Shown in pieces: positions 7,455 through 16,043 of a DNA stretch of 64,000 nucleotides (position 1 is its first letter; every line of letters starts with the position of its first letter). The notes under the pieces were generated by a model. The model ran no database searches and had not been told where the DNA came from. It saw nothing but the letters and a program-made list of their open reading frames with translations. The position numbers were made by a program, and so were the translations under genes. The stretch lies in the NCBI RefSeq assembly GCF_012849375.1, contig NZ_CP051684.1, positions 3,968,001-4,032,000 of the forward strand, read 5' to 3'. The DNA comes from Duganella dendranthematis (GTDB taxonomy: Bacteria > Pseudomonadota > Gammaproteobacteria > Burkholderiales > Burkholderiaceae_D).

Positions 7455-9911
7455 TCAGAACGCCACGTCCAGCCGGATCGAGGTGTAACGGAACGCGTCG
7501 CGGGCGGGTTGCCAGCCGTAAGATCTGATATCGGAACCGCCGGTGGCCTTCTTGAAGTTCAGGAAGGAGCCGACGTTGCCGACAGCATAATGGTGGTCGA
7601 ACAGGTTTTTGACGCCGAACGACAATTTATATTTACCCTTGGCGTCCTTGATCGAGGCGCCGAGGTCGAAGATGCCATAGCCGGGCCGCTGCAACGACGG
7701 GTCCTGGCTGATCGCGCCCTGCACCTTGGCCTGGGTGCGCCACTGGGCGTTGATCGCCGCCACGTACGGCATCCACGACACCGCCGGCAGCGTGTATTCG
7801 CCGCCCATGCTGGCTTTCCATTTCGGCGCGTTCGGCATCATGCCGCCGCTGGCGTCGCGCAGGAAGGAGCCGGGTACCAGCTGGTTGGGAATGGTGCAGT
7901 CGGTGGCGCCGCTGTAGCACGGGCCCTGGGTCCAGTCGCGCACCACGGCGCGGGTGTAGGCCATGCTGGCGTTGACCAGCAGCGCACGGGTGGCCAGCAC
8001 GGTGGCGTCAGCCTCGAAGCCGCGCGTCTGCAGCGATGGAATGCTGTACAGCACGCTGGCCTGGCTGCCGTCGGTGAAGCGTTCGGTGGCCGAGGTCTGG
8101 TAGTCGCGGAAGCGGGTCTGGAAGATCGCCGCGTTCAAGGTCGCGCGGTTGTTCCACAGGTTGGCCTTGAAGCCGGCCTCGAAGCTGGTGGCTTTTTCCG
8201 GCGCCAGCGGCAGGTGGGCGAATACGTTGACGTTGTTGGCGCCGCTGGTCATGTCGTAGGCCACGCCTTTGTGGCCGGTGGAGGCGGTGCCGTACACCAT
8301 CATCTCGTCGTTCAGGTGATAGGTGTAGCCGACCTTGCCGGTGACGGCGTTTTCCTTGTTCTGCGGCGCCACGTACAGGTTCTCGCCGGTGTGTACGTTG
8401 TTGGCAGCAGTCGACGACAGGCTGTCGATGGTGTGGAACGAGTAGTCGTTGGCCTCGTGGTTGTAGCGCAGGCCGGCGCTCAGGCTTTGCTTCGGCGCGA
8501 AATCCCAGTTGGTGTTGGCGTAGATCGCGTGCGTCAGGCTGCCCGAGTTGGTGTCGTAGTTGGTGTAGTTGGTTTCCTTGACGAAGGCATTGCCGCGCAA
8601 ATAGGTGCGGTACAGCGTGTTACGCGCCGCCCACAGGCCGACCAGGTAGCGGAAGTTGCCGCTGTCCGGCGACGTCAGGCGGAATTCCTGGGTCGAGGTC
8701 TTGCTCTCGAGCGTGCCGTTAATCATCGGCGACTCGGCGATGCCCGATGGCTTGCCGGCGGCGTTGACCTGGTAGTAGGTGGAGATCAGGTCGATGTTGT
8801 CGTTGTCGCGGAAGTCGTTGGACAGGTTGTTGTCCACCGACGTGATCGAGGTCAGCGAATGGCCGGCCAGCGGCGAGCTCTCCGGGAAGGCGTAGTTGAC
8901 GCGCACACCCAGCGCACGGTCGGTCGCTTCCAGGCCGGTCGGCGAGTCGTTGCGGATCTCGCGGTTCCACTGGCTGACGTGAATGCCGCGCAGCACGGCG
9001 GTATTGGACAGCGCCGTGTAGTTCTTGTTGTACAGGTAGCCGACGCCGTCGCCAATCGAGGTGATGGCGGCAGTGTTGCCGGTGGCCAGCGAATGGTCGA
9101 AGCGCGGCGTGATCAGCACGTCCAGGTCGTTCGACAGTTTCCATTGCAGCTTGGCCATAAAGGTCTTGGCGCCGGAGCCGTTCTGCATGCTGTCGTTGGT
9201 CAGGTTGTGCAGCATGCCGGGGAAGTTGGTCTTGCTGGCGTACAGACGCATGCCGAAGGTGTCGGTCAGGCGGCCGCTGAGCGAGGCGGCGACGCGGTAT
9301 TCGTGGTCGCTGGTGTCGTAGACGCTGACGCGGGTCTGCATCGGGCCGGCGCCGATCGGCTTGGTGGTCATGACCACGGCGCCGGCGATCGCGCTCTTAC
9401 CGAACAGCGTGCTTTGCGGGCCTTTCAATACTTCGACGCGGGCCATGTCGGTCATGTCCTTGAACGCCTGCTGGGTCTGGGCGTAGGGGATGTCGTCGAC
9501 CAGGATGGCGACGTCGCCCTCGATGCCGAGGTTGTTCGACGTGGTGCCGATGCCGCGCATATTGATGCTGTTGGTGCCGACCTGGGTGCCGACCGAGACC
9601 GACAGCGCCGGCGACAGATTGATGATGTCCACCAGTTCGCGCACGTTGTTGCGCTGCATGGCTTCTTCGCTCAGTACCGAGATCGAGGCCGGCACGTCTT
9701 CCAGTTTTTCTACGCGGCGGTTGGCGGTCACCACCACCGATTCCAGCTTCAGCTGGTCGGCGGCGGGCGCTACTGGTGCAGAATCGCCGGATTGCTGGGC
9801 ATGCGCGGGCAGGGCGCCCAGCAGGCTCAGCGCCACGGCGGAGGCGAGCGGCGTCAGCCGGAAAGAGGGGCGGCGGCGCAACGCGCCGGGCGTAATTGGT
9901 CCAGTCATCAT
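7455..9911 (-). CDS. TonB-dependent outer-membrane receptor (uronate locus)
   Basis: Outer-membrane receptor of about 818 residues. The start is one of two adjacent ATGs preceded by GGAGA. A Sec signal ends near AHAQ; a TonB-box-like stretch ESVVVTANRR follows, then a plug domain (SINMRGIG, VEVLKGPQ, LFGKSAIAGAV) and a 22-strand type barrel ending in aromatic Phe. It heads the minus-strand operon with the lyases, carrier and kinase, so it should import oligouronides into the periplasm. The two operator-like palindromes lie 40 to 156 bp upstream. The plug sequence resembles receptors of the OMR family in Alpha- and Betaproteobacteria rather than SusC. Confidence 0.9.
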   Translation of the reverse strand: MMTGPITPGALRRRPSFRLTPLASAVALSLLGALPAHAQQSGDSAPVAPAADQLKLESVVVTANRRVEKLEDVPASISVLSEEAMQRNNVRELVDIINLSPALSVSVGTQVGTNSINMRGIGTTSNNLGIEGDVAILVDDIPYAQTQQAFKDMTDMARVEVLKGPQSTLFGKSAIAGAVVMTTKPIGAGPMQTRVSVYDTSDHEYRVAASLSGRLTDTFGMRLYASKTNFPGMLHNLTNDSMQNGSGAKTFMAKLQWKLSNDLDVLITPRFDHSLATGNTAAITSIGDGVGYLYNKNYTALSNTAVLRGIHVSQWNREIRNDSPTGLEATDRALGVRVNYAFPESSPLAGHSLTSITSVDNNLSNDFRDNDNIDLISTYYQVNAAGKPSGIAESPMINGTLESKTSTQEFRLTSPDSGNFRYLVGLWAARNTLYRTYLRGNAFVKETNYTNYDTNSGSLTHAIYANTNWDFAPKQSLSAGLRYNHEANDYSFHTIDSLSSTAANNVHTGENLYVAPQNKENAVTGKVGYTYHLNDEMMVYGTASTGHKGVAYDMTSGANNVNVFAHLPLAPEKATSFEAGFKANLWNNRATLNAAIFQTRFRDYQTSATERFTDGSQASVLYSIPSLQTRGFEADATVLATRALLVNASMAYTRAVVRDWTQGPCYSGATDCTIPNQLVPGSFLRDASGGMMPNAPKWKASMGGEYTLPAVSWMPYVAAINAQWRTQAKVQGAISQDPSLQRPGYGIFDLGASIKDAKGKYKLSFGVKNLFDHHYAVGNVGSFLNFKKATGGSDIRSYGWQPARDAFRYTSIRLDVAF

Positions 9912-9950
9912 AGTCTCCGTTATCTTATATTTATCATCTTGGAACTGCAA

Positions 9951-9978
9951 CGATTTACTGTATCGATACAGTAAATCG
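9951..9978. promoter_or_regulatory. 28-bp perfect palindromic operator, likely LacI site
   Basis: Perfect inverted repeat with half sequence CGATTTACTGTATC and centre TATCGATA, 40 bp before the TonB receptor start. The CG-centred symmetry is typical of LacI-family operators. The cognate regulator is probably the one at 6392-7429. Confidence 0.8.
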
Positions 9979-10033
9979 GGAAAAAAATATAGCGGTGAAA
10001 CGTACGGCGAAAATCCGGGTATGGCTGAATCGG

Positions 10034-10067
10034 TTTACTGTATCGATTTACTGTAACGATGCAGTAA
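10034..10067. promoter_or_regulatory. second operator region: half-site plus imperfect palindrome
   Basis: TTTACTGTATCGA at 10034-10046 repeats half of the first operator and runs straight into TTACTGTAACGATGCAGTAA at 10048-10067, a palindrome with two mismatched pairs. The distance between operator centres is about 93 bp, which would allow looping or promoter bracketing. Confidence 0.65.
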
Positions 10068-10119
10068 GCATAAACCAACGAGTGACGATGTCAACAGTTT
10101 TTTGTGCTCGCCAATAGAC

Positions 10120-10155
10120 AAGAGCCGCACGGAGGCGGCTCTTTGCATTTTTACA
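10120..10155 (-). terminator. hairpin downstream of uridine kinase
   Basis: A 9-bp stem (AAGAGCCGC with GCGGCTCTT, loop ACGGAG) at 10120-10143 lies just past the kinase stop codon. The better T-tract (TTTGCATTTTT) is on the plus-strand side, so it may act in both directions or better on the plus strand. On the minus strand only a weak T-rich stretch follows. It separates the kinase from the operator region. Confidence 0.5.
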
Positions 10156-10164
10156 TGAACGAAA

Positions 10165-10806
10165 TCAGGACCGTTTCAACTGCCCGATAACGCTGGCTAC
10201 TTTGGTGGTAATCATATCCACTGCCGGGCCATTGGCGCCGTGCGGAATGATGATGTCGGCATTGCGCTTGGTTGGTTCGATGAATTGCTTGTGCATCGGA
10301 CGCACCGTTTCCAGGTACTGGCCGACGACACTTTCCACCGAGCGGCCGCGTTCGGTGATATCTCGTTGCATGCGGCGGATGAAGCGGATGTCGGAGGCGG
10401 TGTCGACATAGATCTTCAGCGACATCATGTCGCACAAGTCCGCGTCATACAGCGCAAACAGGCCTTCGATCACGATGACCGGGGCCGGTTTGACGGTGAT
10501 GGTACGGTCCGAGCGGTTGTGCAGCGTGAAGTCGTACTCCGGCATTTCGATCGTTTCGCCATTGCGCAACGCCTGGATGTGTTGCACCAGCAACGACCAT
10601 TCGAAGGCCTGGGGATGGTCGTAATTCTGCTGGGGACGCACTTCAGGGCTGAGGTGGGTCTGGTCGCGGTAGTAATCGTCCTGCATTACGACCGAGACCA
10701 TGTCTGCGCCGAACGCGGCAAGCACTTTCTGGGACACAGTGGACTTGCCACTGCCGCTACCGCCTGCGACGCCAATAATAAACGGTTGGAAGGAAATCGT
10801 ATTCAT
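10165..10806 (-). CDS. udk: uridine kinase
   Basis: Cytoplasmic pyrimidine salvage kinase (uridine/cytidine to UMP/CMP) of 213 residues from the start chosen. The P-loop GGSGSGKST is at about residues 14-22; MQDDYYRD, NYDHPQAF and EGLFALYD are characteristic of the uridine kinase family. The start at 10806 matches usual family length. The frame stays open upstream to a GTG at 10926 preceded by GAGGTG, and an ATG at 10887 has AAAAGGG before it; both would add a Ser/Val/Gly-rich extension of 27 to 40 residues. The 10926 start would leave only 34 bp for the divergent neighbour's promoter, so I favour the short form. Confidence 0.88.
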   Translation of the reverse strand: MNTISFQPFIIGVAGGSGSGKSTVSQKVLAAFGADMVSVVMQDDYYRDQTHLSPEVRPQQNYDHPQAFEWSLLVQHIQALRNGETIEMPEYDFTLHNRSDRTITVKPAPVIVIEGLFALYDADLCDMMSLKIYVDTASDIRFIRRMQRDITERGRSVESVVGQYLETVRPMHKQFIEPTKRNADIIIPHGANGPAVDMITTKVASVIGQLKRS

Positions 10807-10960
10807 GCCGAATGATACCGGAACCGCGACCGAACTAACAGAGACCGGCCCGGTCCCCAATGAACCGTATGATGAAGAACTGACCATGATTGCGCCCTTT
10901 TCATTGCCGAACTGATATGCTTTCACGGGGCAGTCACCTCATCTATTTACGGGAGCGCTT

Positions 10961-11659
10961 TTGAACGTGCGTTTGAATATCCTTGCAGCCGCATGCTTGT
11001 CGATTGCCTTGTCCGCCTGCGCCGCATTGGAGTCGTGGAAGCCGGACGACAGGTACAGAGAGCTGCCGTATGCCCAAGGCAAACTCGTGGAGGCTAAATA
11101 CACGCGGCATAGTTGTGCGATGTGCCCGACGGGTAGCACTGGAGAGAGCGCGTATTTTTTAGGGGATAAAAGATACGCCATCCAAGATGTTGGTCCGCAG
11201 GCCGAGCGACTGATTGTCGCGATTCAAAAAAAGGAAGGCTGGCAGAAGTTAGGGACGAACTTCTACAAGGAGGATCGCTACTTCTCACCCATCAGGATTT
11301 TGTTGATCAGTATCGATCCCATCGTGGTCGTGATGGTGCCTTGGCAACACAAGACGAACCTGCATACCGGTTTTGCTGAACATAATTTATTGGAAGAAGC
11401 GCACTCGTTTTCCGAGACTGTTTATCAAGGCAATAACTACACCTTCATTCCGCTGTATTGGCCACGCAATCTTGATATGCCCATCGAGATCCGGCATTCT
11501 TTGCCAGCTGGCGTCTCACAAGCAAGGGTGGTCACCGCTAACCGAGATATAACGACTGTCATTCGCGACGGCAGGACTGTTGTGGAGCTCGATGCGTACA
11601 GACTGGTATTCAATCCCGCAGCGGATGGCAAGGTACTGACATCGTTCGAGCCGCGTTGA
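10961..11659 (+). CDS. hypothetical lipoprotein
   Basis: 232-residue predicted lipoprotein of unknown function. The TTG start is preceded by GGGAG at good spacing. A signal sequence ends in the lipobox LSAC, so Cys at about residue 20 would be lipidated. The mature part has two further Cys in CAMCP, a hydrophobic stretch RILLISIDPIVVVMV, and no motif I recognise. It is followed 10 bp later by another small exported protein, suggesting a two-gene unit. Codon use is less GC-biased than in the neighbours. Confidence 0.7.
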   Translation: MNVRLNILAAACLSIALSACAALESWKPDDRYRELPYAQGKLVEAKYTRHSCAMCPTGSTGESAYFLGDKRYAIQDVGPQAERLIVAIQKKEGWQKLGTNFYKEDRYFSPIRILLISIDPIVVVMVPWQHKTNLHTGFAEHNLLEEAHSFSETVYQGNNYTFIPLYWPRNLDMPIEIRHSLPAGVSQARVVTANRDITTVIRDGRTVVELDAYRLVFNPAADGKVLTSFEPR

Positions 11660-11669
11660 AGGAGCTGAT

Positions 11670-12035
11670 GTGAAAAAATATGCTGGATGGTTGCTGTTGA
11701 TGCTGGCATTGCCGGTGCATGCGGGCGATCCCTCGTCCGCCGTGGCTGCGGTGGCCGACGCGCCGCCCGAAACACAGGTGCGTATCCTGAAGATTGTCTT
11801 CAACGATATGTTTGGCTCGCGCGCCGAGTTAAAGGCGAAATTCGTCGCGGCTTGCCAGGCGCGGGAAAAGGCTGCGCCAGCATCGGCCGCCACGCCGGCC
11901 AAACCAGCCAAGCCGCTATCGGAGGCTGCCCAGCAGAAGGCGGGAGAGCTTTCGCAGGAGGTAGTATTGGCTGCGCTGTGCAGCGGCCCCGCGCGCCGGC
12001 AGGTGGAAGCGGCTTTGACGCCGCCGGCACGCTAA
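11670..12035 (+). CDS. small secreted protein of unknown function
   Basis: 121-residue protein starting at GTG with GGAGCTG upstream. A short signal peptide (KKYAGWLLLMLALPVHA) should direct it to the periplasm. The mature part is Ala/Pro-rich in the middle (about residues 66-85) and contains two Cys (CQAR, ALCSG) that could form a disulfide. I do not recognise the family. It lies 10 bp downstream of the lipoprotein gene and is probably cotranscribed with it. Confidence 0.65.
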   Translation: MKKYAGWLLLMLALPVHAGDPSSAVAAVADAPPETQVRILKIVFNDMFGSRAELKAKFVAACQAREKAAPASAATPAKPAKPLSEAAQQKAGELSQEVVLAALCSGPARRQVEAALTPPAR

Positions 12036-12454
12036 TCAGTCGCCGAGCGCTTATGTTTTGCGCAAGGCCAAACTCATACTCTGCTTAATTTTCAAGAATA
12101 GGACCTCTGAATTCCACAAGAGGTGTCGCCATGCTTGGAATGGGCTGTCCTGGCTTCTTATGCAAGGCGCGGCAGCGACTTCACTCAGCTTGACGTGTCC
12201 AGAACGATATCCGGATCGGGGTTCTACTGTGATTATCAGTCAGCAGACGGGACTCGGCTGGTATATCAGCTTCCGATGATGATAAAGAAGTGTGTAACTG
12301 CCGAGAAGATCGTTCGACACCAGCTGGTCGCTGCCAGTATTCGGTGTGAATAGCCAAATTTATTTTTCTGTGACCGAAACTTTTCCGCTGCCGTTGACGA
12401 ACCTCCGATATGGCCATGATCACATGGTCACTAATCCATCAACAGGAGTTCACA
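12036..12454. other. intergenic region with at most one doubtful small gene
   Basis: About 420 bp lower in GC than its surroundings. It could encode a 76-residue protein from GTG at 12123 to 12353 on the plus strand, but AAGAG abuts the start codon and no family or signal peptide is recognisable. A short inverted repeat (ACCTCT/AGAGGT) lies around 12102-12127. The promoter of the peroxiredoxin operon should be near the end of the stretch; AGGAG precedes that gene's start. Confidence 0.4.
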
Positions 12455-13015
12455 ATGGCACGTCTCGGGACCTATCTGGCGCAAGCTACGCTCTCAACTT
12501 TCCTGGCGCTTTCGGCGTCCTATGCGCTGGCGGCGCTGCCTGAAGGCGCGAAAGCCCCGGATTTCCAGTTGGATGCGGCGCTGGCCGGCAAGCCGACTAC
12601 GTTCGCATTAGGCAAAGCACTGCGCCAGGGTCCTGTGGTGCTGTATTTCTTCCCAGCCGCATTCACCCAGGGCTGCACCCTGGAAGCGCATGAGTTCGCC
12701 GAGGCAACGGATGACTTCCGTAAATTGAACGCCACCGTCATCGGCGTCACGGCCGGTAATGCCGACCGCGTTGCCGAGTTCTCGAAGCTGGAATGCCGCG
12801 ACAAATTTGCCGTTGCCGCCGATCCGGGCGCCAAGGTTGCCGCGCTGTATCACACCCAGTTCACCACCAAGGACGGTAAAGCGCTGTCCGAACGCACCTC
12901 GTTCGTGATTGCGCCGGACGGCAAAATTCTGCTCAGCTACACCGATCCAAACCCGGAACTGCACATCAAGAAAGCGATGAGCGCTGTCGAAGCTTGGCAT
13001 AAGACCGCCAAATGA
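12455..13015 (+). CDS. exported peroxiredoxin (AhpC/TSA-Bcp type)
   Basis: 186-residue thioredoxin-fold peroxidase. The start is preceded by AGGAGTTCACA; a signal peptide ending near ALAALP places it in the periplasm. PVVLYFFPAAFTQGCT holds the peroxidatic Cys in the TxxC position, with a second Cys (LECRDKF) that may resolve. Its stop overlaps the start of the DsbD-like gene (ATGA), which would supply electrons across the membrane. The next two genes are an ECF sigma factor and its anti-sigma factor, so the set looks like a periplasmic peroxide or thiol stress regulon. Confidence 0.85.
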   Translation: MARLGTYLAQATLSTFLALSASYALAALPEGAKAPDFQLDAALAGKPTTFALGKALRQGPVVLYFFPAAFTQGCTLEAHEFAEATDDFRKLNATVIGVTAGNADRVAEFSKLECRDKFAVAADPGAKVAALYHTQFTTKDGKALSERTSFVIAPDGKILLSYTDPNPELHIKKAMSAVEAWHKTAK

Positions 13016-14265
13016 CCATGCTGACCACCCTTGCGGCCGCCTTTCTGGGCGGACTGATCCTCAACTGCATGCCGTGCGTCTTTCCGGTGATTTCACTGAA
13101 AGCGTTCGGCGTGATCCGTCATACCGGCGACCCGAGGGCGGTGCGTATTGATGGCCTGGCGTTTCTGGCCGGCGTGGTCGTCACCATGATGCTGCTCGGT
13201 GGCGCGCTGCTGATGGCGCGTGCTGGCGGGGCGGCGGTCGGGTGGGGCTTCCAGTTGCAGTCGCCCGTGCTGATTGCGGCGCTGGCACTCGTCATGCTCG
13301 GTTCGGCGCTGAATCTGATGGGCGTATTTGAAGTCGGCCTCTCGGTGCAACGCATCGGCGGCGTTGGCGCCTCGCAAACGGGGCCGCTTGGCGCGGCGCT
13401 GACCGGTGCGCTGGCCATTATCGTTGCCACGCCTTGCACGGCGCCGTTTATGGCTGGCGCGATCGGCGCGGCGTTGGTGCGTCCGCCGGTTGAGGGCATG
13501 GCGATTTTCCTGGCGCTCGCGCTCGGCTTTGCCGCGCCGTTCACGGCGATTTCCCTGGTGCCTGCCTGTGCCCGGCTTTTGCCTAAGCCCGGCGCATGGA
13601 TGGCAGTCCTCAAGCATGTGCTGGCTTTCCCGATGCTGGCTGCCGCTGCGTGGCTGGCGTGGGTGCTGGATCAGCAGGCAGGTTCCTCCGCGCTGGGAAC
13701 GTTGCTGGCTTCATCGGTCGTACTGGGCTTTGCCGCCTGGATTTATGGACTGGCGCAACAGCGTCTGCTGGCTGGACGATCGTACCGGTTGCTGCTGGGC
13801 TTTTCGATTGTGCTGCTGGTTGGTCTGACGGTGCCTCTGGCCGATTTACCCAAGACCAGCGCTGATGGCGCTATCGCCAGCGCTGGCCCGTCCAAACCGA
13901 TGTCGTCGGCAGCGCCAATCGCATGGACGCCGCAGGCGGTAGAGGCACAACGCAAAAGTGGCAAGCCGATCTTCGTCAACTTCACTGCGTCCTGGTGCAT
14001 TACTTGCCAGGTGAATGACAAGGCAGCGTTATCCACCTCGGCGGTGAAGCAAGCCATGGCGCAAACAGAAACAATTTACATGGTCGCGGATTCAACCAAA
14101 TATAATCCCGATATTGACCAGGCCATCAATCAGTTCGGCCGAGGCGGACTTCCGGTGTATGTTGTCTATCCAGCTGACGGCGGCGAGCCCACGCTGCTGC
14201 CGCAACTTCTGAGTCCGGAAATCGTCATATCCGCCTTGCAGCACGCCTCAAAAAAACGGTCGTAA
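13012..14265 (+). CDS. DsbD-like thiol:disulfide interchange protein without alpha domain
   Basis: 417-residue inner-membrane electron shuttle. It has the CcdA/DsbD-beta transmembrane core (about residues 1-270) with Cys pairs in NCMPCVFP and ATPCTAPF, then a periplasmic thioredoxin-like gamma domain with the redox motif ASWCITCQ at about residue 330. The N-terminal DsbD alpha domain is absent, so the partner probably takes its place. The overlapping peroxiredoxin gene suggests that partner is the secreted peroxidase. Reducing power would come from cytoplasmic thioredoxin, as established for DsbD. Confidence 0.87.
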   Translation: MTMLTTLAAAFLGGLILNCMPCVFPVISLKAFGVIRHTGDPRAVRIDGLAFLAGVVVTMMLLGGALLMARAGGAAVGWGFQLQSPVLIAALALVMLGSALNLMGVFEVGLSVQRIGGVGASQTGPLGAALTGALAIIVATPCTAPFMAGAIGAALVRPPVEGMAIFLALALGFAAPFTAISLVPACARLLPKPGAWMAVLKHVLAFPMLAAAAWLAWVLDQQAGSSALGTLLASSVVLGFAAWIYGLAQQRLLAGRSYRLLLGFSIVLLVGLTVPLADLPKTSADGAIASAGPSKPMSSAAPIAWTPQAVEAQRKSGKPIFVNFTASWCITCQVNDKAALSTSAVKQAMAQTETIYMVADSTKYNPDIDQAINQFGRGGLPVYVVYPADGGEPTLLPQLLSPEIVISALQHASKKRS

Positions 14266-14284
14266 ATAACATTGGGAACGAGAT

Positions 14285-14869
14285 TTGATCGATACCTCGC
14301 CAGCGGAGAGCCTTGCTTCAGGAGCTGCCTGGGCGCAGCTCATGGTGCGGGCTCAGGATGGCGATCAAATTGCCTATGCCCGTTTGCTGAAGGCGATCGT
14401 TCCCATCATTCGCGGCATGGTGAGGCGCAAGATCTATCACGATGACGCCTTCGTGGAAGACGTGATACAGGACGTCTTGCTGACGGTGCATCGGGTGCGC
14501 CACACCTATGACCCAGCCCGCCCGTTTTTACCCTGGCTGGCGGCGATTGCTTCCGCGCGCGCGATTGACGCGTTGCGCGCGCGTGGCCGCCGCCAAGGCT
14601 GGGAAGTGCTGGACGAGGAGGCCGTGTTCGCGCATCCCGATGGATCGATCGCCGAGGCGCATGACACCATGGCGGCCCATCAGCAACTCGACGGCATGCT
14701 GAGCCGTCTGCCCGACCGTCAACGGCGGATGGTCGAACTGGTGCATATATCTGAATTGAGCCTGACTGAAGCAGCGACGGCCACCAGCATGACGCTGTCG
14801 GCGGTGAAGTCCTTGCTGAACCGCGCTTTCACTACGCTTCGCCGAAATGGAAACACAGACCATGAATAA
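14285..14869 (+). CDS. ECF-type RNA polymerase sigma factor
   Basis: 194-residue sigma-70 family ECF factor. Region 2 lies at about residues 20-95 (DVIQDVLLTVHRVRHTYDP) and region 4 at about 130-185 (LPDRQRRMVELVHISELS...AVKSLLNRAF). The start used is TTG 19 bp after the DsbD-like gene; an internal ATG is possible. The stop overlaps the DUF1109 anti-sigma gene by 8 bp, the standard arrangement of sigma/NrsF-type pairs. It probably drives its own operon, including the peroxiredoxin and DsbD-like genes, under redox or metal stress. Confidence 0.9.
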   Translation: MIDTSPAESLASGAAWAQLMVRAQDGDQIAYARLLKAIVPIIRGMVRRKIYHDDAFVEDVIQDVLLTVHRVRHTYDPARPFLPWLAAIASARAIDALRARGRRQGWEVLDEEAVFAHPDGSIAEAHDTMAAHQQLDGMLSRLPDRQRRMVELVHISELSLTEAATATSMTLSAVKSLLNRAFTTLRRNGNTDHE

Positions 14870-15515
14870 CCATGATGCCCTGATTGAACGCCTCAGCCGC
14901 GACGCGACTCCGGTGACAAGACCCGCGTCGCCGTGGCAGCGGGCGCTGGGCTGGATGCTGGTGGCGCTGCCATGCGGTTTTCTGGCCTCGTTGACGATGC
15001 CCTCGGCAGCTGCGAACTGGTCTGACCCCGGCGCACTGTGGGCGGGCTTGGGCATGCTGTTGTCGCTGGGCCTGGGTGCATTCGCCTTGAAGAGCGCATT
15101 TGCGCTGAGCATCGCCGGTCACAAGGCGCAGTGGCGATGGCTGGCCGCGTTTTCGGTGGCGTGGTTGCTGGTAGAGCTGCTGCAAATCACCAGTTCAGGC
15201 GATCCCATCGGGCACTTTGGCGAGGGGATCTACTGCTACACCTTCATGATGATTGCCGGCATACCGATGATGGTGGTCGTGGTCGCAGCACTGCGACGGA
15301 CACGTTCACTGTATCCCGCCAGGAGCCTGGCGATTGCTGGCCTAAGCGTCGCGGCGATGTCGCAGATTATCCTGGGGTTCTGCCACCCGGTGGCGGGCGA
15401 GTTGATGGATTTGATGATGCACTTCGCCGCCTCCCTCACGCTGATTGCCGGGGCAGTGCTGGCGGGCCGGCGCTGGATTGCCGTGCCGCTGCTACAGCGG
15501 CACCGGCTGCGCTGA
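14862..15515 (+). CDS. DUF1109 (NrsF-like) anti-sigma factor
   Basis: 217-residue inner-membrane protein with about six hydrophobic helices and a short cytoplasmic N-terminus, matching DUF1109/NrsF proteins that hold ECF sigma factors at the membrane. Cys residues in membrane or periplasmic parts (PCGFLA, YCYTF, GFCHPV) are candidates for redox or metal sensing, as reported for this family. An alternative ATG 15 bp upstream exists. Its 3' end overlaps the convergent PEP-CTERM gene by 24 bp. Confidence 0.85.
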   Translation: MNNHDALIERLSRDATPVTRPASPWQRALGWMLVALPCGFLASLTMPSAAANWSDPGALWAGLGMLLSLGLGAFALKSAFALSIAGHKAQWRWLAAFSVAWLLVELLQITSSGDPIGHFGEGIYCYTFMMIAGIPMMVVVVAALRRTRSLYPARSLAIAGLSVAAMSQIILGFCHPVAGELMDLMMHFAASLTLIAGAVLAGRRWIAVPLLQRHRLR

Positions 15516-16043
15516 CCAGGCTTGCGCGCGGCGGCGGGCGACCACGCCGATCAAGCCCAGGCCGACCAGCAGCATGGCGTAGGTTTCCGCTTCCGGCACG
15601 ACGGCCGTCAGTGTCCAGTTGGCCGGGACAGTCCATTCAGACGGCTCGCCGGCTGTGCCGAGGATTTGTGCCAGATGATCAGGCGGGCCGTAAGGAACCA
15701 GCAGGAAGCCATGGGTAGCTGCCCCAGTGGAAGGGTCGTCATCGAAGAAACCGAAGTTATTGTGCACCGCGTTGAACGACGCGACAGCATGGCCCGCCCA
15801 GTCGCCCTCCGGGGTAAAGAAATACGAACTCAGCGAGCCGCTATGCGGGAAGGCGACGCCGTTCACCGATACCGAAATATGCGACAGGTCGACTACCAGG
15901 TCACCGACGGTGGTGCCGTCGAACGAGCCGGTGGCTTTATTGCCGTCGCCAAAGGTGTAGGAAAAATTATAAGTCATCGCCTGGGCGGCGGCGCCAGCCA
16001 GCAAAGACAGAGCCAGTGCGGCCACACGTACAAACCTATTCAT
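15492..16043 (-). CDS. PEP-CTERM exosortase substrate protein
   Basis: 183-residue exported protein with a Sec signal peptide (ALALSLLAGAAAQA), a beta-rich middle, and a C-terminal PEP-CTERM sorting tail: VPEAETYAMLLVGLGLIG followed by VARRR. Such proteins are anchored and then cleaved by exosortase EpsH/XrtA, and are linked to exopolysaccharide biofilms. No exosortase gene is in the window. The middle domain has no recognisable function. The gene is monocistronic and convergent with the anti-sigma gene. Confidence 0.85.
   Translation of the reverse strand: MNRFVRVAALALSLLAGAAAQAMTYNFSYTFGDGNKATGSFDGTTVGDLVVDLSHISVSVNGVAFPHSGSLSSYFFTPEGDWAGHAVASFNAVHNNFGFFDDDPSTGAATHGFLLVPYGPPDHLAQILGTAGEPSEWTVPANWTLTAVVPEAETYAMLLVGLGLIGVVARRRAQAWSAQPVPL

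Noticed and set aside
7428..9974. 848-residue open frame on the plus strand opposite the TonB receptor
   Set aside because: It is the antisense shadow of a GC-rich receptor gene; composition is Val/Gly/Arg-rich with no domain, while the minus strand gives a complete receptor.
10807..10926. N-terminal extension of uridine kinase from GTG at 10926 or ATG at 10887
   Set aside because: Ribosome-binding-like sequences exist, but the extension is low complexity, not typical of the family, and leaves only 34 bp for a divergent promoter. Not fully excluded.
12123..12353. 76-residue reading frame between the secreted protein and the peroxiredoxin
   Set aside because: GTG start with the purine-rich stretch abutting it, no signal or family; mentioned only under the intergenic entry.
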